From positions 62,001 through 126,000 of the forward strand of contig JAAUZJ010000030.1 in assembly GCA_014804695.1 (NCBI GenBank): DNA of 64,000 nt, written 5' to 3'. Of the stretch, positions 8,206 through 16,871 are shown piece by piece. The first letter of the stretch is position 1, and each line of letters begins with the position of its first letter. The notes beneath the pieces are model-generated. The model made no database searches and had not been told where the DNA came from. It saw nothing but the letters and a program-made list of their open reading frames with translations. The position numbers and the translations under genes are program-made. The DNA comes from Lachnospiraceae bacterium (GTDB taxonomy: Bacteria; Bacillota; Clostridia; Lachnospirales; Lachnospiraceae).

Positions 8206-8362
8206 GGATAGCCTTTTTTCAATTCCCAGACTAATTTTTCCCAATATTCAGTAGGTAAAATCCCAAATACAGTTGCTCAAATTGCTTGAAAAATTAAGAA
8301 ATGTATGAATATTCACCAAATTTTGGGAAATGAACAGTGGGAACACTTTTCCGAAAAGGGAG
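8206..8362 (+). repeat. Right-end repeat, outer copy, carrying the functional right terminal inverted repeat
   Basis: 157 bp, the second unit of a 165-bp tandem period. It ends with the inverted repeat at 8335-8362 directly before the target duplication, so this is the end used in the last transposition. Confidence 0.88.
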
Positions 8363-8370
8363 AAACATAA
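8363..8370. repeat. Target site duplication, right copy
   Basis: AAACATAA directly after the right inverted repeat, identical to 2738-2745. Confidence 0.9.
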
Positions 8371-8518
8371 TTATAATTAAAAAAAATGTAGTAAAAAATA
8401 CAAATAAGTGGTATATTATATATTAATAAAGATACTTCCATTAGAAATAATTTCCGCAATGTGAAGGCGGATGGGGAGTGGGGATTACTTATAAAGTCAG
8501 GAAAGAGAGGATTTAGGT

Positions 8519-8824
8519 ATGAGCAGATTTGAAATCAGAGAGATGAAAGAAGAAGTTTTAAATAAATTGGATGAGGTATTAGATAATACTGGCGTAAACG
8601 AGCTTTTAGGTAAAAAGAAGGAAGAAGAGAAGAAGAAAAATACTATTTTATGGGTATTTGCTATTATTGGTGCAATTGCGGCAGTAGCAGCTATTGCTTA
8701 TGCGGTATATCGTTACATGGAGCCGGATTATCTGGATGATTTTGATGACGATTTCGATGATGACTTTGATGACGATTTTTTTGAAGATGAGGATGATGAC
8801 GACGATTCGGAAGATAATCAGTAA
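8519..8824 (+). CDS. Single-pass membrane protein with a poly-acidic tail
   Basis: A 101-residue protein with three parts: a charged N-terminal region (EIREMKEEVLNKLDEVL, then a Lys/Glu-rich stretch), one membrane segment (ILWVFAIIGAIAAVAAIAYA) and a tail made almost wholly of Asp, Glu and Phe. The tail repeats DDFDDDFDDDFDDDF. The charge pattern suggests the acidic tail faces outside, though this is uncertain. AGAGAGGA lies 7-12 bp before the ATG. Function unknown; the tail may bind cations or basic cell-wall partners. Before the transposon inserted, this gene lay about 180 bp behind pcrA. A terminator follows. Confidence 0.75.
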   Translation: MSRFEIREMKEEVLNKLDEVLDNTGVNELLGKKKEEEKKKNTILWVFAIIGAIAAVAAIAYAVYRYMEPDYLDDFDDDFDDDFDDDFFEDEDDDDDSEDNQ

Positions 8825-8860
8825 TAGTTAGTTGGTGAAAAGATTATAGAATATGTCTAT

Positions 8861-8895
8861 AGCGGGATGTGCGGTGAGGGTGCATCCCGTTTTTA
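8861..8895 (+). terminator. Intrinsic terminator
   Basis: GCGGGATG pairs with CATCCCGT, followed by TTTTT. It ends the acidic-tail protein transcript. Confidence 0.85.
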
Positions 8896-8922
8896 TAATA
8901 TTAGGAAATAATAGGAGCAATT

Positions 8923-10425
8923 ATGAAAAAAGGTCTGATAATAGAGGGATTTGTGCAGCGAATAGACTTCCCGAATAAGGGAGTTGTAGAGACGCAGGAC
9001 GGTGACGTCTGTATAGTGAAAAATGCATTGCCGGGACAGAAGGTAAGGTGTTCTGTAAATAAAGTGAGAAAAGGTAAGGCTGAAGGAAGGCTGTTAGATA
9101 TTTTGGAGCCTTCGCCGCTTGAAATAGGAAGTCCATGCCCGCATTTTGGGGAATGTGGTGGTTGTCTATATCTTTCTTTTCCATATGAAGAACAGTTGAA
9201 AATTAAGGAAATGCAGGTAGAGAAGCTGCTAGACCAAGTATTATGCAGGCAGGAAAATTATGATTTTGAAGGAATTAAGGCAAGTCCTATCTGTTATGGC
9301 TATCGCAACAAGATGGAATTTTCTTTTGGTGATGAGATAAAGGATGGTCCGCTTTCGCTGGGAATGCACAAAAGAGGGAGTTTTTATGATGTAGTGTATG
9401 TCAAGGACTGTCAGATTGTGGACGAGGATTATCGTAAGATATTAAGCTGCGTTAGAGATTATTTTCATGAACTGAGGGAAGAAGGCGTTGATGTAAGCTT
9501 TTATCATAGGCTTAGGCACGTTGGCTATCTGCGCCATCTTTTGGTGCGTAAGGCTTCAATGACCGGAGAGATATTGATTGCGCTTGTAACAACCACACAG
9601 AGACCGATGCGGCTGGATGAGAATGAGAGTGTGAAACCGGATGTTAATATAGACGAACAAGCAGATGGAAAAATGGAAGAAGAGAGTTTAGAGACACGAG
9701 TATTAGACGGATTTAAACGAAGATTGTTAGAATTACCGCTAGATGGACAGATTACAGGAATCTTGCATACAAAAAATGACTCGCTGGCAGACGTAGTGCA
9801 AAGCGATGATACGGAAATTCTATATGGTAAAGACTATTTCTATGAAGAACTGCTTGGGCTAAAATTTAAAATATCACAATTTTCCTTCTTCCAGACTAAT
9901 AGCAGGGGAGCGGAAGTGCTGTATCAGACAGCCAGGGAATATATTTCGGACTATATAAAAACGTCGCAAAATGAAAACACACAGCCGGACAAAGTCGTAT
10001 TTGACCTATATAGCGGAACTGGAACGATAGCCCAGCTTATGGCGCCTGTCGCCAAGAAGGTTATAGGTGTGGAGATTGTGGAAGAGGCAGTAGAAGCTGC
10101 AAAGAAAAATGCAGAATTAAATGGTTTACATAACTGCGAATTTATTGCAGGAGATGTCCTGAAGGTTATTGATGAAATAGAAGAAAGGCCTGATATTATT
10201 ATTTTGGATCCGCCACGTGACGGAATACATCCCAAAGCGCTGGATAAGATAATCCGCTATGGAGTGGAGCAGATTTTGTATATATCCTGTAAGCCGACAA
10301 GTCTAGTCAGGGATTTGGAGGTGTTTTTGGAGAGGGGATATGGGGTGGAGCGTGCTGTGGCGGTGGATCAGTTTCCCTGGACTGGGAATGTGGAGACGAT
10401 ATGCCTGCTTTCAAGAAAACCTTGA
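8923..10425 (+). CDS. rlmD: 23S rRNA (uracil-5-)-methyltransferase, RumA/RlmCD type
   Basis: Methylates C5 of uridine in 23S rRNA (U1939, and in Firmicutes RlmCD also U747) with S-adenosylmethionine. An N-terminal TRAM-like beta domain occupies about 1-60. Cys residues in CPHFGECGGC near 72-82 are followed by a later Cys in VKDCQIV, the usual [4Fe-4S] ligand set. The Rossmann fold follows: FDLYSGTGTIAQLM, ILDPPRDGIHPK, and the catalytic Cys in YISCKPTSLVRDL. Its 500 residues are slightly above the family norm because of an acidic insert near 225-260. AGGAGC lies 6 bp before the ATG. It is convergent with the next gene, with 13 bp between stops. The RlmD versus RlmCD specificity cannot be read from the sequence. 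Confidence 0.92.
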   Translation: MKKGLIIEGFVQRIDFPNKGVVETQDGDVCIVKNALPGQKVRCSVNKVRKGKAEGRLLDILEPSPLEIGSPCPHFGECGGCLYLSFPYEEQLKIKEMQVEKLLDQVLCRQENYDFEGIKASPICYGYRNKMEFSFGDEIKDGPLSLGMHKRGSFYDVVYVKDCQIVDEDYRKILSCVRDYFHELREEGVDVSFYHRLRHVGYLRHLLVRKASMTGEILIALVTTTQRPMRLDENESVKPDVNIDEQADGKMEEESLETRVLDGFKRRLLELPLDGQITGILHTKNDSLADVVQSDDTEILYGKDYFYEELLGLKFKISQFSFFQTNSRGAEVLYQTAREYISDYIKTSQNENTQPDKVVFDLYSGTGTIAQLMAPVAKKVIGVEIVEEAVEAAKKNAELNGLHNCEFIAGDVLKVIDEIEERPDIIILDPPRDGIHPKALDKIIRYGVEQILYISCKPTSLVRDLEVFLERGYGVERAVAVDQFPWTGNVETICLLSRKP

Positions 10426-10438
10426 TGCAGGCAAAGCA

Positions 10439-11866
10439 TTACCAACTCTTCTGAAGCTCCATACCCCAATCCAGTGTATAAGGACCATTCTCCATCTCAA
10501 GCAGATCCAAATAACATTGATAACGGCGTTTAGTAGGCGACATGTCTGTGAGCGCCGGATCGCTCTGCCAAAACTGGTATCCCAGAAGATATGCATTTAC
10601 CATATCCTCCCAAGATGAATACATCTTTTGTAGAATAATGGAATTTTCAAGTGATGCATCCAGTGCCTCTTCGTATGTCATATATCCGCAGATGTAAAAA
10701 TCCGCATATAGCTGATTCACCCTGCATAGATCCCATGCTGCGATGTAATCGGCATCCAGTCCGTTTTGGTGCATAGTATAAGCAATAACATAACGGTAAA
10801 GATTTTCTTCTATTCCTGAATCCTCAAGTTCCTGAAGGAATGTCTCCGGATTTTTTTCATCCAGAATTCCCAATTCCTCCAGTTCTTCCATGCACTCACG
10901 GCATTTTGCCCTGTGCCCATTCTCTTTCAGATTCTCTATTGTTTCCATTGCAGAATCCTTGTCTTCTATACTCCAATCCCTGCTCAATACTTTTTGGTTA
11001 AATTCCATATTATATTCTGAAGGATCCATGCCGCCTACTTTTTCCCAGTCGCAGTCATTGCTGTAGGTCAAGGGCGCATAAGTCGCATTGAACCACAGAA
11101 TGGTTTCGGGCAGTCTTTTTGCCAATTTCTCCGCTGAGATACGTTCTTCATTTGCTGAAGCCCAGCCGCCGTCTGATTTAATTGCATCCAGATCTACATT
11201 GTAACATTTTCCCAATTCATCTATGATTGAATCCGTCTCCGAATCAATCGTTATTTCAGACAAGTGCAGATCCCAGAACACTCCGGCCCCATGTTCCCGG
11301 ATATCCATATAGTAAATATATTTGACGTCATAAGGTGTTCCGTAAAGATCATTTCTTTTAGCTGTAATAATCTGATATCTGTCTTCTTCATTCTCCATTA
11401 CTTCACTGATTTCAACATCCGTATATTCCGAATCATCATCCATCCAGCCTTCTGTTTCATATTCTACCGCAGATTTCAAAGATTCTACTAAAAAGCTGTC
11501 TGAACCATAATTATAGACAGATGCAACAAATGTAAGTCCATGGTCAGAATAAGTAATATAACCGTTTTCGTTGGTGTTTCCCTTGGGCGCATAAACATCA
11601 AACATAGATTTGTCACCGAAATAATCCTCAACCTCGGTGAGTTCTATATATTTCAGTTCTAAGTTTTTTTCCTCGTTTTCCTCGGAAGAATCCGTCACCT
11701 CATTGCCTGTTTTCGGTTCTGGTGCCTTGGTATCACCGTCTACTCCCACGACACTACTTCCGGCGCCGGCATATTGGTTTGATTCGTCAGCATTTCCACA
11801 TCCATTCATTGCTGCCGCAGAAAGCAAGATGATCATTAATAGTTTCATTTCATATCTTTTTAACAT
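10439..11866 (-). CDS. Predicted lipoprotein of unknown function
   Basis: A 475-residue protein with a signal peptide and lipobox ending at Cys23 (AAMNGC), then a low-complexity linker (GAGSSVVGVDGDTKAPEPKT...). The mature part is acidic, with many Tyr and Trp. It falls into a central beta-rich region (YITYSDHGLTFVASVYNYGS) and a helical C-terminal half (EECMEELEELGILDEKNPET...). The start at 11866 has a GAGG site 9-12 bp upstream. I do not recognise a named family. It is anchored outside the membrane, is transcribed alone, and diverges from the solute-binding protein gene. Confidence 0.8.
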   Translation of the reverse strand: MLKRYEMKLLMIILLSAAAMNGCGNADESNQYAGAGSSVVGVDGDTKAPEPKTGNEVTDSSEENEEKNLELKYIELTEVEDYFGDKSMFDVYAPKGNTNENGYITYSDHGLTFVASVYNYGSDSFLVESLKSAVEYETEGWMDDDSEYTDVEISEVMENEEDRYQIITAKRNDLYGTPYDVKYIYYMDIREHGAGVFWDLHLSEITIDSETDSIIDELGKCYNVDLDAIKSDGGWASANEERISAEKLAKRLPETILWFNATYAPLTYSNDCDWEKVGGMDPSEYNMEFNQKVLSRDWSIEDKDSAMETIENLKENGHRAKCRECMEELEELGILDEKNPETFLQELEDSGIEENLYRYVIAYTMHQNGLDADYIAAWDLCRVNQLYADFYICGYMTYEEALDASLENSIILQKMYSSWEDMVNAYLLGYQFWQSDPALTDMSPTKRRYQCYLDLLEMENGPYTLDWGMELQKSW

Positions 11867-11977
11867 ATTGATTTTAACCTCATCTTAAATTTATTGTACA
11901 GTTTTTGTCAGGTATATCATAGCCACAGAAGCAATAACCGTAACTTACTCCAGTAAAAATTACGAAGTAATTCTTAT

Positions 11978-12001
11978 AGCTCAGGCTGTTTCGCCTGAGC
12001 T
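11978..12001. repeat. Small hairpin in the divergent intergenic region
   Basis: A perfect 9-bp stem (AGCTCAGGC with GCCTGAGCT, 6-nt loop) between two divergent genes, where a terminator would not be expected for either. The 276-bp spacer also holds the promoter of the + strand gene; nothing else was seen in it. Confidence 0.5.
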
Positions 12002-12056
12002 TATTATAACACAAATGTTTAGAGAAACAATATTATATTCCTTTTTATTCTCTTTT

Positions 12057-12085
12057 TTGACACCGATTTACTTATATGATAAAAT
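12057..12085 (+). promoter_or_regulatory. Promoter of the solute-binding lipoprotein gene
   Basis: TTGACA at 12057-12062, a 17-bp spacer, and TAAAAT at 12080-12085. This is a near-consensus vegetative promoter about 60 bp before the coding start. Confidence 0.75.
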
Positions 12086-12142
12086 CAGCTTAATCAGCAA
12101 TCCCGTTGTGGGCAAATATTGCCTGTGTGACTTGAGTAGAGA

Positions 12143-13513
12143 ATGGAGAGAATTTCGTTGAATAATCTGAAAATAAACAAACTTATAAAATTGATATGTA
12201 TCCCTTTATGTATCACTCTGTTAACGGGATGTGGTTCCGACGAATTTTCGGAAAATGATCTTGAATTTAAAGACTTAGCCCGCAAATCTAAACTAAGCGG
12301 TTCCACGATTACACTGATGGCGTCGGCAGATTGGGTGACAGATGCAGAGATGCAGTTGGGGACAAATTTTGAAGCTGCGACAGGTATTCAGGTGGTTTAC
12401 GATCTGTATCAGGATGATGTCTATTTGGATACGCTTTTTGCCAAATTAGACAGCGATGATCCGCCGGATATCTTTATGACACAGTCCGGATTGGCCATCA
12501 AAAACACTTATCATCTTGACGAATACTCTGTTGACCTATCAAGCGAGCCTTGGATGGAGGTATATGATACTTTCTCAGCAGCAGAAACATCTATTGACGG
12601 ACGCAATTACGGAATGTCCTACTTTGACAATACGACTGATTACTATATGATCTACAACAAGGAGCTGCTAAGCAATGCGGGAGTTACAGAAGTCCCGACC
12701 ACATATGACACCTTTGTCACTATGTGTCAAAACCTTGCAGACATTGATGTGATACCTATTTACGAGCCAATGGCTGACGGATGGCATCAGACAATGCTAT
12801 TTGCCGAGAACGGTCAGTTCCTTGAAAAGAGCGAGCCGGGAACCATTGAGAAATTAAACGACAATACAATCACATTTGCGGAAATTGAATCAATGAAGCT
12901 TGCTTTGGAACAGATACAAAATCTGGCGCTTAGCGGATACATGGGTAAAAATTTTGCAACGGACACCTATGACAATGCGGTGGGATATCTGGCAAACGGC
13001 GAATATGCGATGTGTATGTTAAGACCTGGAATGATCGATTCCATAATATCCAGCGAAATGAACAAAGGCTTCGATAAAGAGGATTTCGGTATAATGCTGC
13101 TGCCAGTCTGTGACAACCAGATACTTAATGTCCATCCTACCGGGCCGTCAAAATACATAAGCAATGCATCTCAGAATATCGATGCTGCCAAATTATATTT
13201 ACAATATATCGCAGCTAAGGACAACATACAATATGTGATTGATAATTCCAACAGCGTGAACAATTTACCTTTTGATTTGGGACAAGTTACCAGCCATGAT
13301 GAAGTAACATTGGAATTCCTTGACCAGTTTGACAATGAAGAGTCCGGTATGGTTCTCCAGGATGAGGTTACTTATTTCAATGAACAATGGGGTGAAATCT
13401 CAAGTGATATTCTCAAAATGTGTGAGGGGACAATGTCTCCTGAGGATGTTCTAAACCAGATTGATGCAAGACGGGCTTCTCTTGCACAGGCGGCGAATGA
13501 CCCTGCATGGTAA
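12143..13513 (+). CDS. Extracellular solute-binding lipoprotein (carbohydrate ABC-type)
   Basis: A 456-residue lipoprotein: basic N-terminus, hydrophobic core and lipobox LLTGC with Cys30. The mature domain has the class I sugar-binding protein layout: TITLMASADWVTDAE, the early FEAATGIQVVYD strand, DPPDIFMTQ, YYMIYNKELLSNAGV and ALEQIQNLALSGYMG. It would bind a sugar or oligosaccharide for import, but no permease or ATPase gene is next to it, so it may be a sensor subunit or share a distant transporter. The start is unclear: ATG 12143 has only a weak site, while TTG 12158 has GGAGAG 7 bp upstream. It is convergent with the EAL-domain gene across a double hairpin. Confidence 0.82.
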   Translation: MERISLNNLKINKLIKLICIPLCITLLTGCGSDEFSENDLEFKDLARKSKLSGSTITLMASADWVTDAEMQLGTNFEAATGIQVVYDLYQDDVYLDTLFAKLDSDDPPDIFMTQSGLAIKNTYHLDEYSVDLSSEPWMEVYDTFSAAETSIDGRNYGMSYFDNTTDYYMIYNKELLSNAGVTEVPTTYDTFVTMCQNLADIDVIPIYEPMADGWHQTMLFAENGQFLEKSEPGTIEKLNDNTITFAEIESMKLALEQIQNLALSGYMGKNFATDTYDNAVGYLANGEYAMCMLRPGMIDSIISSEMNKGFDKEDFGIMLLPVCDNQILNVHPTGPSKYISNASQNIDAAKLYLQYIAAKDNIQYVIDNSNSVNNLPFDLGQVTSHDEVTLEFLDQFDNEESGMVLQDEVTYFNEQWGEISSDILKMCEGTMSPEDVLNQIDARRASLAQAANDPAW

Positions 13514-13562
13514 AATCGAGCGCCTCGGCGCTCGATTCAGAGAATGCATTGCATTCTCTTTG
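13514..13562. terminator. Double hairpin between convergent genes
   Basis: A 10-bp stem (AATCGAGCGC, loop CTCG, GCGCTCGATT) is followed by a 9-bp stem (AGAGAATGC/GCATTCTCT) and TTT. It can serve both convergent transcripts. Confidence 0.75.
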
Positions 13563-13575
13563 GAATTATTTATTA

Positions 13576-15852
13576 TCATAAATACTTCGCCTCAAAGTCC
13601 GCTACGGACATAGGCTTTGAAAAATAGTATCCCTGATAGATATCACAGCCCACTCCTTTAAGGAATTCCAACTGTTCCTCTGTTTCCACGCCCTCCGCGA
13701 TGGTTTTCATGTTAAGCTCTCCCGACAGATCCACAATACTTTTAAGGATGGCATGGCTTCGCGCCTCATTTTCCGTATCCCCTAAGAACTTCATATCAAT
13801 TTTAAGCACATCCACACAGATATCTTTCAGCATGTTAAAGGAGGAATACGCGCTCCCAAAATCATCCATCTCGACCTCGAATCCCGCCGCCTGCAGTTTC
13901 TCCACAAGGTGCACATGCTGCTTCAGATCATTGATGATAGCAGATTCCGTGATTTCCAGCTTTAAGTTCCTGGCATCAATACCGTACTCTTTTACAAGCG
14001 ATACATGATGCTCATAAATATCAAGGGCATAAAGATCTCTTGCTGAGATGTTGACAGATATATGAAGGTCGTCCCTGCCCTTTTCCTTCCATTCTTTCAG
14101 CTTCTCACAAGCCTGCCTCCAAATACATATATCCAGTTCCGTTATTCTGCCGTTCATTTCAAAGAAGGGAATGAAATGTGCCGGAGGAATTAAGCCGTCC
14201 TCTCTGTGCACCCATCTTGCCAAAGCCTCCGCACCGATTACTTTCCCCGCATTGTCTACTTGCGGCTGAAGGTAAATCTGTATTTCCCCGTGTTCAATTG
14301 CCTTACTTAGTTCGGCGTTATAGCGTTCCCTAAGCATCGACTCTTTCTGGATGCTCTCATCAAACCACATAATACGCGTTCCATAATCACCTTTAATCGT
14401 GTCACAGGCCATTGAAGCTTTGTTACAGATTGCCAACATATCCTGCAACGGCTCTGTTATCTCGTATACACCGGCCTTTACGATCAAATTAAAGTTATTG
14501 GTGCTATATGATTTCGCCACTTCGTCTATAGCATCCAATAACTGTTGAGGATCAAAGGATTCCTTCGGCATCATTATGTAAAAATCCGCTTCCCCGATTC
14601 TGCCATATACGCAATTCGGAATATGAACGAGCCCCGTCTTTAAAGATTCCGCCGTCCGAATCAGATAGTCATCATATTTTTCCTGACCAAACAGCTCCTT
14701 GAAAACCCTGAACTTCTCAACACTCGAGCAGGTCATGACAAAGTCAGTGTCCGGGTGTTCCTCAAGCAGCTTCCTTGCCATTTCATGAAAATGCGCCTCA
14801 TTATAAATCCCGGTGAGCTCGTCAAAATTGGCGCGGCGAACCATTTCCCCATAATTCTTTATGGATTCGGTGACATTTCTGATCCAATAAACGGTTCCGA
14901 TTAATTTACCGTCTTCATCAAGTGCCATATGCTGGATCTCGTAATAGTATGTACCGTCATCACGGTCAACTGACATCACCCGCCCATTCCACGCATTTCC
15001 AACATTGGCCTCGGAGATTACTTTTTTCCAATAAGTTTCCTCATTACCTATTCCCTGCATCCCCTTAAGCCCGACAGCGTCGCTGTATCCTGTGGATACA
15101 AATTGAAGCTGATGCTCGTCATCATATAGCACAATGCCATCATTCAATTTATCAGCCACGAACTTCATCGCCCTCTGATTCAGCTTTCTGGGCGCATAAT
15201 ACACCGCCATATACACAATCACCATTTCGCAAAACGCGAAACAGATCACCTGCACCAGAATAGGTTGATGCTTAATCTGTGAAGCCACACAGGAAGCTGC
15301 CATCACCGCAAGAATTATCGCAATTCCCGAATACTTAAGCCTGAATATTCTGGCGCTTTGGGATGCCGCGATAATAAGCACGGCCACAGCTCCGACCAGA
15401 GAAATACCGCTCACTATGGCATATGCATAGAGAATGGAAAATCCTCTGGAAATCCAGTATATATGATCATACCACTTGTAATGGGTGATTGTAAAAAAAC
15501 TCTCTGAAAACATGCCCCAGATTAAGGCGGCTGACTCTATTGCCACAATCCAAAACAAAGGTGATTTATAAACTTTAAATAATTTATATCCTGAGTAGCT
15601 TACAGAAAACCTGAAAATCATCATTGCATACCACGCAAAGGCAATGTAGTAAAACGTAAATGCATAATACGCAATCTGTCTGTTCTTTGTAAGCAATATA
15701 ATCATTTCCGGAACAATAATCCCTGCCACTCCAAAAGCCATATTTCTAAGATGCTTTATGATGTCCGTCCTATTCATATCACTGAGCTTAATAATCATTA
15801 TACTGTTAATTGCCAACAAAAGAAGCAGAAAACCTGCCATGGTGGTTTGCAT
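13576..15852 (-). CDS. Membrane PAS - degenerate GGDEF - EAL protein (c-di-GMP phosphodiesterase)
   Basis: A 758-residue membrane signalling protein. The first ~220 residues form about seven membrane helices (a 7TM histidine-kinase-like sensor). A PAS domain follows at about 230-335 (DGIVLYDDEHQLQFVSTGYS). The GGDEF-like domain (about 345-495) has GEADF in place of GGDEF, so it is probably not a cyclase. The C-terminal EAL domain keeps its catalytic set: AEALARW, EITES, DDFGSAYSSF, KIDMKFL, AEGVETEEQL and QGYYFSKP. It most likely hydrolyses c-di-GMP, with the degenerate GGDEF as a regulatory domain. It is transcribed alone and convergent with the binding-protein gene. Confidence 0.92.
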   Translation of the reverse strand: MQTTMAGFLLLLLAINSIMIIKLSDMNRTDIIKHLRNMAFGVAGIIVPEMIILLTKNRQIAYYAFTFYYIAFAWYAMMIFRFSVSYSGYKLFKVYKSPLFWIVAIESAALIWGMFSESFFTITHYKWYDHIYWISRGFSILYAYAIVSGISLVGAVAVLIIAASQSARIFRLKYSGIAIILAVMAASCVASQIKHQPILVQVICFAFCEMVIVYMAVYYAPRKLNQRAMKFVADKLNDGIVLYDDEHQLQFVSTGYSDAVGLKGMQGIGNEETYWKKVISEANVGNAWNGRVMSVDRDDGTYYYEIQHMALDEDGKLIGTVYWIRNVTESIKNYGEMVRRANFDELTGIYNEAHFHEMARKLLEEHPDTDFVMTCSSVEKFRVFKELFGQEKYDDYLIRTAESLKTGLVHIPNCVYGRIGEADFYIMMPKESFDPQQLLDAIDEVAKSYSTNNFNLIVKAGVYEITEPLQDMLAICNKASMACDTIKGDYGTRIMWFDESIQKESMLRERYNAELSKAIEHGEIQIYLQPQVDNAGKVIGAEALARWVHREDGLIPPAHFIPFFEMNGRITELDICIWRQACEKLKEWKEKGRDDLHISVNISARDLYALDIYEHHVSLVKEYGIDARNLKLEITESAIINDLKQHVHLVEKLQAAGFEVEMDDFGSAYSSFNMLKDICVDVLKIDMKFLGDTENEARSHAILKSIVDLSGELNMKTIAEGVETEEQLEFLKGVGCDIYQGYYFSKPMSVADFEAKYL

Positions 15853-16103
15853 TTACTCACTTCCTTCCATAAGCTTATCGCCCTTCTGCAAGCATATCCG
15901 GTCATCTCATTGCCTGCAGGGATCAAACATGTCTATAAAAGGTATTATAGCATATATTTCTAAATATCAATATCTTTTTTGTTTTTAATTTGTACGGTTT
16001 TATTTTGTCCGGGAGGTAGCGTTGATTATGGGACGGATAAGAAAACTTGAAACCATGATAGAACTGTGATATTCTTTATTGAGACTTTCTTAAGGAGAAC
16101 GGC

Positions 16104-16757
16104 ATGGTGATTAATATGAACTGTAAAGGCGCAATTTTTGATATGGATGGACTGCTGTTTGATACGGAGCGGGTTTTTCAGCAGACATGGCAGGAGATTG
16201 CAAGGGAACATGATATTGTGTTGAACGATACGTTTATAAGGACGGTCTCAGGGACAAGTGGTGAGCGCTTATGTCAGGTGATAGAGGATTATTATCATGT
16301 TGATAATGCAGCCGAACTTGTGGAAGACTGCATGAAAAGGGTAAGAGAAAAGCTTGCTGCCCATGTTCCGATGAAAGATGGGGTTTTCGAAGTATTGGAT
16401 TTTTTTAAACAAAAAAACGTAAAGATGGCGGTCGCAAGCAGCAGCCGTATTGAACAGATAGAGGCAAACCTTAAAATATCGGGGATAAGGGATTATTTTG
16501 CAGCGGTTGTAAGCGGAACGGAAGTAAGTAGCGGGAAGCCTGAACCGGACATTTTTTTGTATGCTGCAGAAAAAATTGGCTGCAGCCCTAAAGAATGTTA
16601 TGTTTTTGAAGACAGTGAAAATGGTATAAAGGCAGGATATGCCGCAGGCTGTGTAACCGTCATGGTTCCGGACTTAATAGAGGCTTCGGAAGAAATATTA
16701 CCTTATTGTTCAATGGTATGTTCAAGTCTCCTTGATTTTTTAAAAAAATTGTGTTAG
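16104..16757 (+). CDS. HAD-family phosphatase/phosphomutase (beta-phosphoglucomutase-like)
   Basis: A 217-residue HAD superfamily protein. Motif I is IFDMDGLLFDTE with nucleophile Asp13 and acid/base Asp15; the cap is helical. Motif II is ASSSRIEQI, motif III is GKPEPDIFLYAAEKIG and motif IV is VFEDSENGIKAGYAAG. This layout is that of beta-phosphoglucomutase-like and sugar-phosphate phosphatases. The substrate cannot be told from the sequence. AAGGAGA lies 5 bp before the ATG. Confidence 0.88.
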   Translation: MVINMNCKGAIFDMDGLLFDTERVFQQTWQEIAREHDIVLNDTFIRTVSGTSGERLCQVIEDYYHVDNAAELVEDCMKRVREKLAAHVPMKDGVFEVLDFFKQKNVKMAVASSSRIEQIEANLKISGIRDYFAAVVSGTEVSSGKPEPDIFLYAAEKIGCSPKECYVFEDSENGIKAGYAAGCVTVMVPDLIEASEEILPYCSMVCSSLLDFLKKLC

Positions 16758-16871
16758 ATTAGTTTGATAGAGAGTTACGATAAAGAATCAATTTTGATAG
16801 CTCAAACTTTGTGCATGGTATTTTGTGGTACGAAGCCTGAGTTATAATATTGAAAGGGAAGGACACATAAA

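Larger units (their letters stand above)
2746..8362. mobile_element. Complete transposon with two IS1595/IS1-like transposases and an Mrr-like nuclease
   Basis: The element is 5617 bp. Its left end starts CTCCCTTTTCGGAA at 2746 and its right end finishes with the inverted copy at 8362; over 28 bp the two ends match at 24 positions. It is bracketed by a perfect 8-bp direct repeat AAACATAA (2738-2745 and 8363-8370), which proves insertion as one unit. Both ends also share inner motifs: ATACATTTCT at 2791-2800 matches the inverted copy at 8297-8306, and TTTGGTGA near 2818 matches 8313-8320. Between lie two transposases, a nuclease and five small cargo genes, all on the + strand. An 8-bp duplication agrees with the IS1595 family. 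No end-like sequence was seen between the two transposases, so this does not look like one IS nested in another. Confidence 0.9.
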
